A DNA stretch of 64,000 nucleotides. Origin: Polytrichum commune (Eukaryota > Streptophyta > Polytrichopsida > Polytrichales > Polytrichaceae). The translations under genes were made by a program, and so were the position numbers. Under the pieces are notes generated by a model, which saw only the letters and a list, made by a program, of their open reading frames with translations, did no database searches and had not been told where the DNA came from. Location of the stretch: positions 28,398,001 to 28,462,000 of the forward strand of contig OX485806.1 in assembly GCA_950295325.1 (NCBI GenBank). Reading direction: 5' to 3'. Shown here in pieces: positions 32,043-45,844 of the stretch (position 1 is the stretch's first letter; each line of letters opens with the position of its first letter).

Positions 32043-32568
32043 GCCCCTCCCCACCTGACTTTAGCGAAGCCTAGAAGTGGGTTCCACAAACACGGCCTTC
32101 ACACCACCATCGACGTTATCTAGTGCCGAGCCCAGTTGGCAGATGATGTGGCATGGTTTGAAAGTGGAGGTTCTAAGCCTCAAGCACTGACCGACCCTCC
32201 CATCGGTACCTAGACGTGAGGGAAGAATGTGGGAGCTTTAAAAGTGTCGCCTCCCACCCTTGTGATTGGTTGCTTTTTAGTCGTAGCTATGAGGGCACGT
32301 GGGGTTTCCTTAACGAAAACCGATGGTGAGATAGGTGAGTAGTAAGGGGTTTGGGGATGGGACAACAACTAGCCAACATTCATTGCTTCGTAGCTAAAAC
32401 CATGAACACGTGTGAAAGTTATTTAACTAAAACCTACTCAAAAATCTCCGGAGCAAGTTCTTGTAGGTGCATCGGGATAGCCGGATGCCTCCCTTATAAT
32501 TGAGGGAGCTTCACCCGGTTTTTAGGACAAACTTTGGTTATTTGGTGAAGTCGAGTGGGGAGGGGGCA
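32043..32568 (+). mobile_element. MITE family A, copy 3
   Basis: It begins GCCCCTCCCCACCTGACTTT, directly fused to the family-D right end, and ends GGGGAGGGGGCA followed by TTA. Confidence 0.75.
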
Positions 32569-33269
32569 TTATTACTACGTTAGGGTTATAAGATGGTGGG
32601 TTAGTGTCAGACTGTCAGTGGTCGGGGAGGATTTTGGGCATAATCAGTTGAGATCCTAGTGTTTGCAAGTCCAACCAGTTACATGTTGACATCCTCCGGC
32701 TTTTCTATATTAAATTGAGGTATATTCTATAAGATTCTTCTAAAGTGATAATTAATTCTCCTGCAGTCTTGAACTTCGACCGGTTATTTCTCATACTCAA
32801 CTAGTTCATCTGTAACTAACTGTCGGTTCTCCCCGATCATAGGTTAATATTCGGGTTCATTTCTCCCACGTTCTTCAACCATTCTCGACCAATTGGATTC
32901 ACACAACGAGCCTTGTGTCGCATTAGCAAGTGATACACAATGAAGCATCGGCCAAAATCGGATTGAAAATCGGACCTCCTCCCTTGATGTTGATATGGTT
33001 ATCGGAAGTGCGTGTTTATTGATTCCCTAGTTGGATGTGTAGGAAATCCCCGTTGTAATTCGTTGTTGAGTGTGGAGTGCTTAGTAAAAATGTTAAGATG
33101 TTTTTCTAATCTCTTTTTAATTGAACCTCACTATACTCCTCCATGGCCTCTCATGCCATTTGTGGAGTCAAATTATCTAAACCGTTCGTTCCCATGCCAT
33201 ATAATAGTTGATTACTACGTTTTCACCTTCCCATGGATAAGTTTATGTACACACCATGATCCCTGGCCC

Positions 33270-33640
33270 TTTTATAATAAGGTAGACATGCCTAATCCGG
33301 TTACTCATATTAATCAGACACCTATATTTGGGCGGCATGTGGTTAGGTTTGACTCCGAAGACGGATGTCAAAAAGATATGTGATTAAAAAAAGATTGGGA
33401 TCACGTGCATGCTAACCATCCTAGGCTCAATAGTCAACATACTTTGGGGAGGGATGTATGTGACCATTTAATGAGCACATGAATCTTCACTTTGATAATG
33501 AATAACACGTTCATATGAGTTCCGCAAATTATGAGGAAAGTGGCTATGACCTCTATTTGGATTCCCCAACCATCTCGTACTAATCACGTATTTCATATTC
33601 TAGGAGAAGTGGGCTAGTAAAAAAAAACAACCTTTTAAGA
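33270..33640 (-). mobile_element. MITE family E copy, inverted
   Basis: It begins AAGGTAGACATGCCTAATC, followed by TATATTTGGGCGGCATGTGG, and near 33590 CACGTATTTCATATTCTAGG. Block order is the reverse of the copy at 17695. Confidence 0.65.
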
Positions 33641-34042
33641 TCCATCTAACATACCTCCTACAACGCAAGGGCTCTCTTGAAGTCTTTTCGGGAGGACAAA
33701 AGATGGAATATACGTAAGTACTAAGTCCGCAAGTCACTTGAGGTCAATCCATGCAATCTCAACCATTGAGAGTATGAAAGTTGGGACTTACCACTTCATA
33801 CAAGGTCCCAATTCCTAAGTTTCCCGAAGTATGACATGAATGCCTATATGACAACACTTTTCGGAGGTGAGGCTCAGGATTTGTGTTTAGAATCGGATCG
33901 AGCAAGAAGCTAGACGCAACTCTCAACACAAGTGTTGAGAGTCTTTTTACATTAAAAATAAAAATAAAAATAACCAAGATGCGACTTTAATGAATACTAA
34001 CCATATTTTAATGGTTTCACGAGGCTCAAAAGTTGAGACTTA

Positions 34043-34542
34043 GGGCCACTTCTTACATGAGACTAAGCGCATGTAACCATTACACTTCAAACACTCTCGT
34101 TGGTGGAAAAGGCGGAGCCGATCCAAGTTCGCTTCACACTATGCTTGAGGGATCGACGGAGTAGGTGAATGCAAGATGGATGTAAAGTCTACATGGATTT
34201 CTACATGGCATCAAAATGGATCATGTTTCACAGCCACTTGGATTATTTTCAAATACCACCTTTTGGAGGTACGCCTAACACAAAACCAGGAGACCATGGC
34301 ACTCCGAATGCTCACAACCGTTGATCTATTCTATTTTATCATGCGTGAGGACCCGCATGAATAGAAATTCAGTGGAATAGCATTTGGTTGAGGGTCCGGT
34401 CACACACGACTTCACACTACACTTGAGGATCTGTGACCACACGACATGATTTTGGAAGCGTCTTGGGACGGCCTTTGGACACTTTCTTTTGGGTTCTCAC
34501 AATCTCATGGTCACGGCTCTTGGCTCGTGTGTGAAGTGGGCC
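34043..34542 (+). mobile_element. MITE family B, copy 2
   Basis: 500 bp with TTA on both sides (34040-34042, 34543-34545). The interior matches copy 1 closely, including ATGCAAGATGGATGTAAA. Confidence 0.8.
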
Positions 34543-34724
34543 TTAGCCTCCACGTTGGGGCTTGCTAACATGAGTGGGACTTGCGACCTCATGTGAAGCT
34601 TTACGGACAAGGTGCCCATCCATCACTTCCTCCAAGGACACAAGTTATTAGTACAGTAGTCACGATCATAGTCAGCAATGGCCACACTTGCCCGAAAACC
34701 CCCAAAACCTCAACACTCTGTAGA

Positions 34725-35430
34725 CTACACTAAGGTAAGCAGTTCTTGAATGGACACTTTTTGTAGGGTGCGGAACAAGCAAATACACTTTAATCTCCGT
34801 AATATCACGCTTGTGGATACCAAAGTGCGGGAGATGTTAATGAGTTTTTTAGTGTTATCATGGATGCGGTGGTAAAAGAGAGTTAGTGTAGCATATGACA
34901 TTATGGAATAACGCAAAAGTCGATGTGACAATAAATGCAATGATGACAACGTGATGTGTGCGAGTGTGTGGTTTGAATTCTTTGGTGAACGACTATTAAT
35001 GTCAAAAACATGTGATTTATGGGAGGGAATGTGATCACAAGGAGTGAGATTTGATCAAGAACGTCCATTCCCTAGGGTTTCGGGATAAAAGAGGAGTGAT
35101 ATTAAGGAGGTTGATATTACACAATTTAGAGTGGAGTGCATATTAGGGTTTAGGAAATCCAAATCGTGCACGGCACCATTTCCCTCATAATTTTTGGAGC
35201 TCGTATGAATATTCTACTCCTTGTCAAAGTGAGGATTTTATGAGTTAGTAAATGATAATATAAGTCTTCCCAACTTTGTTGACTATTAGGTCTAGAATGG
35301 TCAACAACTTTTGAGCATGTAGTCCAATATATTTTCAACACATGTCTTTTTGGTCTCTTTACTTAGATTCACATTTAAGAATGCACCACTTAAATATATG
35401 TGTATCAACTTAAGCACATTTACCCTAAGT
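34725..35430 (+). mobile_element. MITE family E copy with a ~350-bp internal insertion
   Basis: The left end CTAAGGTAAGCAGTTCTTGA lies at 34733, and the rest of the family consensus resumes at about 35155 with AATCGTGCACGGC. The DNA between them is unrelated to the family. Confidence 0.45.
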
Positions 35431-35691
35431 ATTTGATTCAATGAGGCACAAAAATTAATGTGTCATGTTCATTAGAATGGTCTCAATGACACGTCATGTC
35501 ATTGGTGTCAACAAGTATCACTTGTTACCTTCCCTAGTTGTCTCCCAGTGATTGCAAAATCATATATGTGCTCAATGATCAACAATGTGGTGTATCACTA
35601 TACAATGTATCATCGCTAGGACGGTGGAGAGAAAGTAGATTACTTAGAACCATAATCCCACCTACATTCAAATTCTATTTGAGTATATATA

Positions 35692-35727
<36 letters not shown>

Positions 35728-37600
35728 ATTGGAAATCATGTTATGGACACTTTCAATTCCATGGACAATTTCAATCGTTGGAGCTGATTGGAGATCACCT
35801 CAATATGGTTAGCAATTGCAAATCACGAAGGTCTCTCTTCAAATTTCATACTCCCAATTGAGAAGCAAAAGTTTTAACAAGGAAAGCAAACAATCTATTT
35901 CTTTGACAATGATATTTGCATATTGAGCACATAGTCCAATCTTGTGTTGAAAAAATTGCATAAATGAGAAACGCAAGTAAGGTAACATATATATAGGTAG
36001 CAAGAACCTAGGTAAACTAGAACTGACTTAAATGCGCATGAAACATGCCCACTACTCTTGCTATAACAACATACTATATATACATCTTGTCATAATGGCT
36101 TTTGATTATGTGTTTAACAATGGCCCTAGAAGAAGCTCGATAATGTTATGAAGAGCTTAGCTTTTAAGGGCGGATCTACATTAGGGTCCACAATCTAAGA
36201 AATTTGGAACCCAAACACCCCTTGATGAACATTATTTTTGGACTCAAAATTGAACCCAAGCATGTAGATCAGTTCCTCAAACTAGGAAGAATATTTTCTT
36301 GGGTGGGCAACTCTAACATTTAACAGGAAAGTGATGCCACATTAGTCCCACTTCATTTTTTAAAACCTTGGATCCAAACCCTAGCGTAAACTCCTCGGGT
36401 CTCGACCAATAGGATTGCTCCGAACTTGGATTCTCTTTGGTCTTGGACCCTAACGGAAACGCACCCAAAGGATTTCACTCTACCGCTTGAGCCTTGACCA
36501 TAACATCAACCAATTGTGGTTCTATGCACCCATTTCCATTCCGATCTCGCTACATGTTCAAAAACTTCATTAAAATCATGTGGGGATGGGGTTAAGTGGC
36601 AAATTCCATAGTTTGGAGGAGCCTTGGGACAAGCATGTAGAACCCACACATACACACAGATTCAAACTAGATTTTAGAGGCAAAAATATTCCCGGAGCAT
36701 CCTTTAAACATTCTTCCTTCCTAGCAAATACTCAGGGTTTGTTTACACTATGGACCATGAACTTATCCTGAAGCCCTATAAAATTTGTGATTGGTTGTTG
36801 AACCCGTCCCAGGACCACTTTGGTTTACACCAAGGGAAAAAATGTAAGAGTGACCATGGAGTTCGAGGTCCCCAAAAGACATATTTTAAGCCCCACATTA
36901 TTCACTAACATGGTCCAACGGGTTTTGTAGTGGGAGAGGCAAAAGAGGTGCTCTAGTATAAAAAGGTAGGGACCCATGATAGAGAGATATTGATATAATG
37001 AATTCTTAGTGATTTTTTTGAGAGAAAAGAAGATGAAGACAAAAAAGAGACAAGAGTATGATCAAACTTGAATTTTTTTTTTCTTCCACAACTTCTTAAA
37101 ACTAGGCAGATATTCAAAAAAAGCAAGAGATCCATTTTTTGGTGCATGGTCGCCTAATGAGAGGCCCAAATACATACATCGTCAACTGGTTTTTTTAAGA
37201 AATTGGACCACAGAAGTTGGACCGTGAAAAAAGACCATTCTTCCATGGTCCCGACTTCATGGTCCATGGTGTAAATGGGCTCTCACGCCCACGATACGTT
37301 GTCTCGTAGCTAATCAATGTTATGACTCGGGCAACAAACGATAAGAAATCAATGGTCACTCAACCCCTCTTGCCATGACGTTACTTAATAGGTCAGTGGC
37401 ATCCTAACTCACAACATGATGAGGACTCCCTGACTCATCCTGTCCGAAGGTAAGGCAAATCAAATAATGTCTGAGCAACGTAGTTATGATAGATTATCAT
37501 AATTTTGTAAATTAATTTTCACATTACTATGTGTTCCTGTAAATTAAGTGATCATCAACCTCTGTGAAATGGCCCCTGGGAGGCTTTCCGGTTCAGGTGT
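35431..37600. other. Intergenic DNA with a (TG)n microsatellite
   Basis: No gene recognised. A (TG)n tract occupies about 35696-35724. The rest is AT-rich with no internal repeat that I can define. Confidence 0.5.
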
Positions 37601-37607
37601 GAGGTTA

Positions 37608-38038
37608 GTGCCCCCTCCCCACCTGACTTTAGCTAAGCCTAGAAGTGGGTTCTAAAAACACGGCCTTCACACCATCATCGACGTTATCTAGTGCCAAGCC
37701 TAGTTGGCAAATGATGTGGCATGGGTTAAAAGTGGAGGTTCTAAGTCCCAAGCACTGACTGACCCTCCCATCGGTACCTGGATACGAGGCAAGAATGTAG
37801 GAGCTTTAAAAGTGTCGCCTCCTGCCCTTGTGATTGGTTGTTTTGTAGCCTGAGCTATGAGGGTACGAGGAGCTTCATTATCAGAAACCGATGGTAAGAT
37901 AGATAAGTAGTAAGGGGTTTGGGGGATGGGACGACAACTATCCAACATGTCATCGCTTCGTAGATAAAACCATGAACATGTGTGACAGCTACTCAACTAA
38001 AACCTACTAAAAAAATCTCCGGAGCAAGTTCTTGTAGG
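37608..38038 (+). mobile_element. MITE family A, copy 4, 3'-truncated
   Basis: It begins with the family-A end after TTA (37605-37607). It stops at TTCTTGTAGG, about 100 bp short of the expected right end, and abuts copy 5. Confidence 0.75.
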
Positions 38039-38046
38039 GTACTTTA

Positions 38047-38970
38047 TGCCCCCTCCCCACCCGACTTTACCAAATAACCAAAGTCTTTCCTAAAAACTGG
38101 GTAAAGCTCCCCTGCTTATAGCGGAGGCGTCCGGCTATCCCAATGCACCTACAAGAACTTGCTCCGGAGATTTTTGAGTAGGTTTTAGTTACGTAGTTGT
38201 CACACATGTTCATGGTTTTATCTACAAAGCAATGACATGTTGGATAGGGTTTTGTCCCATCCCCAAATCCAGTATTACTCATCTATCTTACCATCGGTTT
38301 TTTGTTAACGAAGCTCCTCATGCCCTCATAGCTAAGACTAAAAAATAACCAATCACAAAGGCAGGAGGCGACGCTTTTAAAGCTCCTCCGTTATTGCCTC
38401 ACATCCAGGTACCGATGGGAGGGAGGGTTGGTGCTTGAGGCTTATAGAACCTCCACTTTTAAACCATGCCACCTCATTTGCCAACTGGGTTGGGCACTAG
38501 ATAATGTCGATGATGGTGCGAAGGCCGTGTTTTTAGAACCAACTTTTAGGCTTAGGCTGATACCACATGAGTGGCAGCCTAGGAGGAGGTAAAGGCTAGG
38601 GTAAAGCCTAGGGTGGGGGGTGGCATGTCAGCCGCTGTCCCTGACCCCCACCACACTCTGCCGCAGAGGGCCCCGGCAGCTCGGAGCGGGGAGTGAGGGA
38701 GCTCGGAGCAGGAGCGGGGAGTGAGGGTGCTGGAGGAGACGCCATATGGTGGTCTCGCCATCTGATGTGGCACGGCAGGTGAGCGCTGCCAGTGTATTTT
38801 CCCTGGTAGAGTCTCCCTGCCGCTCGGGGATGCCACCGGGGATAGCCTCTCACCTGCCTGCCCTTGGTGTGGTAAGTGGCAGGTGGGCTCGGCCAATGGG
38901 GGCAAGCAGTACGGCCTGCCTACCCCCCATGTGGTACCCCCCTTAGCTAAAGTCAGGTGGGGAGGGGGCA
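38047..38970 (-). mobile_element. MITE family A, copy 5, carrying a nested MITE
   Basis: Inverted copy with left end TGCCCCCTCCCCACCCGAC and right end GTCAGGTGGGGAGGGGGCA. It is interrupted near its right end by another short element at 38555-38942. Confidence 0.78.
38555..38942. mobile_element. Nested GC-rich MITE (family N) inside MITE A copy 5
   Basis: 388 bp bounded by TTA on both sides (38552-38554, 38943-38945). Its ends contain an inverted TACCACATG/CATGTGGTA. Removing it restores the family-A end sequence. The antisense frame through it is GC-rich and not a recognisable protein. Confidence 0.72.
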
Positions 38971-39150
38971 TAAGGCACACACCCAGAGATAAATATGACG
39001 TTTTCTGTTACCAGGATCAAGGAAATAAGCAACTGAGATCACAATGAGTGTGTAAGTTAATTGACTTTGATCGAGTTGCAGGACTGCATGTGGAGGCAGT
39101 TGGATGATGTGGATCGAATTTGGCAGCACTCCTCTCGTCAGTTGCTCTAA

Positions 39151-39405
39151 AGGCCACTTTACACACGAGACTGAGAGCCCGTGACCAGTACACTTCACGC
39201 ACTCTCATTGGTGGAAAAGGTGGAGCCGGTCCAAGTTCGCTGCTTCACACTACGCTTGAGGGACCAATGGAGTACGTGAATGCAAGATGGATGTAAACGT
39301 CTACATGGATTCCTACATGGCATCGAATGGATCGTGTTGCATGATCACTTGGACTGTTTTCAAAAATCACCTCTTGGTGGTAGGCCTAACACAAAACCAC
39401 CAGGA
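39151..39405 (+). mobile_element. MITE family B, copy 3, truncated
   Basis: It starts AGGCCACTTTACACACGAG after TAA and matches copies 1 and 2 up to about ACACAAAACCACC. The right half is absent. Confidence 0.7.
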
Positions 39406-39589
39406 CCCTAAACTTTGCCACTTCAAAATTTATAGCATTTTCCACATTCATGGAAAAATATGATTTTCTTTTCATTCCCCTTAGAATTAGTTTATCTTCA
39501 CAAGAAAATTAATCCCAAGCTATTACTTCTCCTAAACATATGCCAAACTCTCTTATGTTATCTGTTACAAATGCCTCAACCTTAAACGT

Positions 39590-39930
39590 GCCTAATTCCA
39601 AGTTCCAACAATAATATGGATACCTATATTGGAGTGGTACATAGTTAGGTATAGGTCTAAGAACATACACCAAAAAGACATGTGTTTGAAAACGATTGGA
39701 ATACGTGCACATAATATGCTAACCATTCACGACTCAATAGGGAGCATGATTGAGGGGACCAATATGGCCACTTGTGTGAACATGAGAATTTTTCTCTTTG
39801 ACATTGTATAAGATAACTCATACGAGCTCCCCAAAATCATGAGATAAATGACTACATGCACGGTTTGGATTCGCTAATCATCTCAAACAAATTGCGTGTT
39901 CCATATCCCACTTGGAGTGGGTGCAATGAA
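39590..39930 (-). mobile_element. MITE family E copy, inverted
   Basis: It has TGCCTAATTCCAAG, ATTGGAGTGGTACATAGTTA, AAAGACATGTGTTTGAAAA and a TTGCGTGTTCCATATCC block in the inverted order. Confidence 0.6.
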
Positions 39931-42900
39931 AATATTAAATAACACCCTTCTTCCTTATTGGCTAGTGTTTATGTAGTCCTTGAAGGAGCAGTTTGGTTGA
40001 AGGGTTCACAAATATTAACACTTAAAGGCTTAAGTCCAAATATTGCCAAAATTGCCTTAAAATTGTCATCCCAATTCAACAGTTTAATAAAGAAAATTCA
40101 TGGCAACCTCTAATGGTGGATCTGTCCATATGGATGGCATGTTTGTAAAGTTAGATTTTCCTCTCACAAAAAAAATAGTTGTCTAGGCGTCTAAATCACA
40201 AGATTATATGTGAATGTGTACATTGGTATGGATGGGGCAAAGGTGGTTACCCGGACAAAAAAAAGTCTTTCTTGGCCTTTAGGGTTAATGGTGGTTGACA
40301 ATAGGATTTGTGACTAAGAAGGTATTAAAAAAAAGAGTGGCACTGATGTATTATCACTTTCTTATCAATCCTCGGCAGTCCCCACTCAAGAAAATACTCC
40401 TTCTAGTTTGAGAAATCAATATTCAAGGTTGGGTCCAATCTTGAGTACAAAAGCAAGGTTCATTGAATGGGTGTTTTGAATTCTTGAGTTTCTTGGACCC
40501 AAACTCTAATGTGAACCCACCTCAAGTCGCCATGTACAAGTGTTGAGGGATAAAATGTCGTCGAATTTTACTAATTCGTTGGAATATTTGTGTATCAAGA
40601 GCTCATCGTCCATTAGAGTTTCTCGTGTCGAAGCCTAATTTGGAAACATTGGTCAAACTCCTTTGACCTCCTCTTTCAACCCAAGCAACTTTGAGAGAAC
40701 GTAAGAATCCAAAATAGAGTCTACTCCATCATCCTAAATCCCAACTCAACCTATGCAAGCCCATATGGCCCCACCATTCCTAGTACGACAAGCTAAGAAG
40801 TTGAATTTTTTAATAGCTTAGACCCACTCTATTAACATGTTGTTGTTAGTCTTAATAAAGTTGGGTCACTTTATCTATAAGCTCCCAAACTAACCTCCCC
40901 TCACATTAGAAACCCATGAGGATGTAAATGCTATCGTGCTTCCCAACGCGTGAGCAATGCATGTTGGGCCATGAGCATAGGCAAGAGAAAATTCCCTCAC
41001 ATCACATTCATCACACCACATAGCTTGAAAGACTTGGAATTAGTCTAGGCCAAGCCATCCCATATGTATTGGCAATAAACCTATAGGGAGCCAAGTTTTT
41101 AATGTTTGATGAATGAGAGATATTCTTGTATGCGAAAATGTTCTCTTGCATGAGCTCATGGCCCAACATGCCTTGCCCATGTCCCATGAAGCACACATCC
41201 TAAGGGGCTTGTAATGTTAGGTTATGCCTCATTTGCCTTGCTAGATGTGAGATAATGCCTTCGGTTACCTAATCCCACGAAGATGTGGGAACATGCCAAG
41301 TAATGTAATGAGGGGTGACCCAACAATCTTTAGCTTCAATGTGATTGATTTTTGGTTTCATGTCGTTCATGTGGTCAACTTATTACTAGGGGGTGGACTC
41401 TTCATCCACGTATGAACTAATATGAGTGTAGGAAGGGGCATAATTTGAGGCATTAGCGTACACAACATACATAAGGGAGAAGGTATTAAATTTTCTATAG
41501 TGTATACATTTAAAGAATGTTGAAGTAAAGGTAAAGAGTGTACAAAAGGGGGCCCCAAGGTTTAGAGAAAAATTTGATATCAGATTTGCTAGTTCCATCT
41601 AATTCACATTTTCATCTAATGTTGTCATATGATAATAATCCGCAACCACTGCCTTGATTATTCTAGTTGGGGTTTACAATTGGGTCTAGGTTTTTTTCAA
41701 TTGAAGGTGCATGGAGCGCTCATGGGCTCCCTTGAGTTTTGGTCACTGGATCGTGTCTAAGTTATTGTGCTATTGTAGTCGTTTGCTTGATGAACTGATA
41801 TTCAAGGATATTTGGACAAACCACTTGTTTAAAAGTAGTAAGTGATGTGCAGTTGCAGGGACAAAACATTAGACGACAATATAAAAAACAACAACATAAA
41901 AACCACAACTTTGAATGTTTGTATTCCATGTTCGCCAAACACCATATTTGTGTAGTTTTGCAATCTAGTGTACTTCATATTGGCAATTGAAATTGTCCAA
42001 AGTTCATGCATAAATCCAAATTTACTTAGTCTTAGTTGATGTAATCTTTGAGTTGCATGTTAAGGTTGAAAAAAAACGTTCAATGACTTTCTTGATGGAA
42101 AGTGAAAGTGTATTTTATATGTAATATATTCATATTTTATTTGATATTAATATTTTGTGTATGTAGTAGAGACATGTATTATATTACATTAAAAATCTTA
42201 GTATAAATACATGAGTCCATTTTCTAGCATGCCGTTAGTACGTACACACTTGTTTTCCTCTATAAACTTCTTGTTGGTTTAAATTTCATAATGATCCACG
42301 CAAGCCATTTACGTTTCCAATGAAGAGACTACCCCTTGGGACTTATTAGAATTAAGTTGAAGTTGAACACATTTGCCTTGACACCCACTACTCAAATGAC
42401 TGGGTATTGTCGAATTGTCACAAACAAGTACGGTGACATGAACCATGAATTGTTATCAACTTCAACGTGATTGATTATTGGTTTCATGTTCATTCATGTG
42501 GACAACTCACTCCCAATTAAGTTGAAGTTGAATACATTTGCCTTCACACCCACCGTTTAAATTACTAGGTATTATCGAATTGTCACAAACAAGTACCTCG
42601 TACACAAAACGCAAATTGTGATAGTGTGATAGTGGGTGTACTTTGGAGGAATTTCCGCAACCATCATAATGTTGTGCTCGATCCTACAATTAAATGCCGG
42701 AGTCCTCCAAGTCTAGTACCTAAGTGAACATTCTCACATGTGAATGTACGTGCCTCTATCTTAATTTCTTGTAGAGTGGATGGGTCTCATATTGTTACTT
42801 TTCCACGTGGGCTGCTCGCCCACCAAATTCTAGTGGGATTAAATACAAGCCCATCCAAATGTAGATGGAATCTGGTGGGGTAGGGTTCGTATGTGCTACC

Positions 42901-43160
42901 TAGCTATTCTTATCTTCATAAATATGGGCCTGCTTATTAACCTCCTCCTCCAAGTTAAATCCTCCTCGTCTTCTTAACACCCGTCTTCCATCCTTCGGTG
43001 ACCAACACTTGGAGATTAAAAAGTGCTTCAGTGGGCACATGGAAATCTAGCAACCCGTGTCCATAGCCCTCCACGTTCTTGTAGGCGACCACGATGTGGT
43101 TGGTTGGCGGCTTGTTCTTATCTACATGAGAACACCTCCAACCCATCATTATTTAGAATC
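39931..43160. other. Intergenic DNA without a recognised gene
   Basis: Only short frames with no recognisable content. A ~168-bp tandem duplication is at about 42351-42600 (AATTAAGTTGAAGTTGAA(C/T)AC at both unit starts). The rest is AT-rich and unassigned. Confidence 0.5.
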
Positions 43161-43199
43161 TAGTGGCAAGTGGTCTACATGGAAACTCACCCTAAGTAT

Positions 43200-43520
43200 T
43201 CCATTTTCTCCTAAGATATGAAACACACGATTAGTGGTGAGGTCACTAAGCGCAAGATGGTTAGTAGTTCCAAATCGAGGCTATAGCCATTTTCCTCATA
43301 ATCTCTAGAAGCTCGTGTGTGTGTGTGTGTGTATATATTTATTGGAGATTCTTGTGTTCATTGAGCCTAGAACGGTTATCATAGTTTGAGAATCCAATCT
43401 CTTTGAACACACATATCTTTGCAGTATCTACTTTTGGAGCCACACTAGACCACATATCATTCAAATATACAGTAGATGTTTGATTAAAACAAGCAATGGA
43501 ATTAGGCATGTCTACCTTAC
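43200..43520 (+). mobile_element. MITE family E copy
   Basis: It carries the family blocks GCGCAAGATGGTTAG, ATTGAGCCTAGAACGG and ATTCAAATATACAG, and ends GGCATGTCTACCTTA. A (GT)n tract at about 43314-43332 sits inside it. Confidence 0.6.
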
Positions 43521-44940
43521 ACATAATTGTTGATTCTTGAATTTGGTATCATGTCATGTTTCATTTATACCACACGGGTATAAAAATTGAATAGAAAATC
43601 TTACATTCTTTTGATACCGCTAGGGTACATTTCAAGTTAATTATCTTTGTGATACCATTCCATTCTATATATCATGCAACAATCTTCATATCTAGGTGAG
43701 ATTATTTTGGTCCCAATATCAAATTAGGATGACATCGTCTCAAATGATGACTTGGATATATATATTTGTGTGTGTGTGTGTGTGTGTGGGATCTTCTTCC
43801 TATTTTTTTCCAACATTGTACATACCTACAACAAGTGATAATTGACTAAAATGATAAGCTAAGCCGCAATATTAGCTTAGGGTGGAATTCCATCAAAGTC
43901 CATGCCAAGAAACTTGGGGACCCAAACACCTCTACGCCCATACACACAACTTTATGAGACTTACAAAGTCAATGAATCATGTTGTGTAAATTATAGTTTT
44001 CTAGATTGCATTTATGTATTATTTTGTTTTATGGGGATAATAAAAGTATATCCACACATTGTGAAATTGATGATCATAATACTTCCGGGGGACATTGGAA
44101 ACCTAAATGATGTCTGTGGGTCACTTTGAAATTAAACCCCCTATACAAGAAGTTTATAGAGAAAATCAAGTGTATACGTACTAATGGCATGCTAGGAAAT
44201 GAACTCATTTATTTATACCAAGCTTTTCAGTTCAATGTTATAAATGCCTCAACTACATATACAATATATATATATATCATGAATTAAATAAGCCTTTATT
44301 ACACATGAAATCCACTTTCACTTTCCTATGGAAATGTCATTTTCATCTATAGCATAAAACTCAACAATTATATCAAACAAACAAAGCCAAAAACACAATA
44401 ACTTAGTCACAAACATAGAGCATAACTCAAGGAACCTCATGAGTGCTCCAAGAGCCTCTAGTTTGTAAAAATCTAGAACCCAAATGCAAACCCCAACCAA
44501 AACATTCATGATAGTCATTGAGGAATTTGACCATATGATAACAATGAATGAAAATGTGAATTGCATGAAACTAACACACATATTGCCAATCTTTTCTCTA
44601 TATGTAAGGGCCCCCTTTTGTGCACCTATCTTTACTTCATAAAATTTAATAGATATTTTTAGATGTACACACTAGAGAACAACAATACCTCTCCTTTATG
44701 TATACTATGTATGCTTATGCCTCAAATAATACAAGGCTTCTTACACTGACGTTAGTTCGTACGTGGTACAAAGAATCCACCCTTGGGAGAATACTAAATA
44801 TGTATTTGCATTCAAGGGCACCGTTGTTACGTATTGAAAATCCAAATATTCAATAATTGAGGCGTTCAACTAAATTGAAAATGCACCAAGATAGGCACCC
44901 TTTTGATATAATTGACCAAAATTGGAAGTATGTAGCTCCA
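43521..44940. other. Intergenic DNA without a recognised gene
   Basis: A (TG)n tract lies at about 43767-43788. The frames at 43902-44129 and 44318-44581 are short and unconvincing. Confidence 0.5.
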
Positions 44941-44959
44941 ACACACATCTTGAACCCTA

Positions 44960-45270
44960 GGGTAGCTAAGGTAGATGGACATGAATAGAACGATGGACTT
45001 GATTGGGAACCTGAAGTTGAGGGGTATGTGGTTAGGTGTGGATCTAAGAACATACCCAAAAAGACACTTGTTTGAAAGAGATTGGACTACGTGCTCAAAA
45101 TATGCTAGCCGTCATAGGCTTAATAATAGGCATAAATCGGGAGAGCCTATACGACCACTTTGAGCGAGCACAAGAATAGGATATGAACAATGAATTAACT
45201 ATTCATATGAACCCCAAAAATTATGAGGCTGATAACTACGGGCATAATGTGGATTTGCTTATCCTTTTGC
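44960..45270 (-). mobile_element. MITE family E copy, inverted
   Basis: It starts AGCTAAGGTAGATGGACATG and continues with GGGGTATGTGGTTAGGTGTG and GAGATTGGACTACGTGCTC. Confidence 0.6.
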
Positions 45271-45844
45271 ACTACATCATTTATCGTATTTAGTGTCACT
45301 CAATAATCAAAGCTACACAATGCTATTACTATTAATTGAGAATGTAATATTTCACCAAGCAAAGTCATTTATGTTCTAGAATATATGAACAACCTATACA
45401 ACCTTTGGAAGTAAAAATTGGAGTCTATAACAAGAAGTTATTGCATCGTGTAATTCCGTATAGTAAGTGACACTTGATACCAAAAATGGTGTAGTGTAGT
45501 TGTGTGTGTTCACATCGTACAAGACGTAAGTGCAAAGAGAAAAGTGTCCGAATAACACACGTCTACCTTATAACGTGGTCCTTCTAACTCTCTAAGTGGT
45601 CCCTGAAAAGTCCTATATAACTTACACACGTACCATTATGATGACATGCATGATGCACAAAGGAGGAGGAATATATATACGTAAATAAAATTTAGTGTAG
45701 ATTATCATACTATCTGTGTGAGTGCACTAACTTATTCCCTTTTGGCAAACCGGCAAGGACTCCGCCAGTCACCAACATCACCTCCTGACACGAAAGTGGA
45801 ATTCATGAGGGGCGAGCTTCAACCGACTCAAGGTACTAAATTAA

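Noticed and set aside
38579-38980. 133-codon GC-rich minus-strand frame
   Set aside because: It lies inside the nested MITE and crosses its border. There is no recognisable domain.
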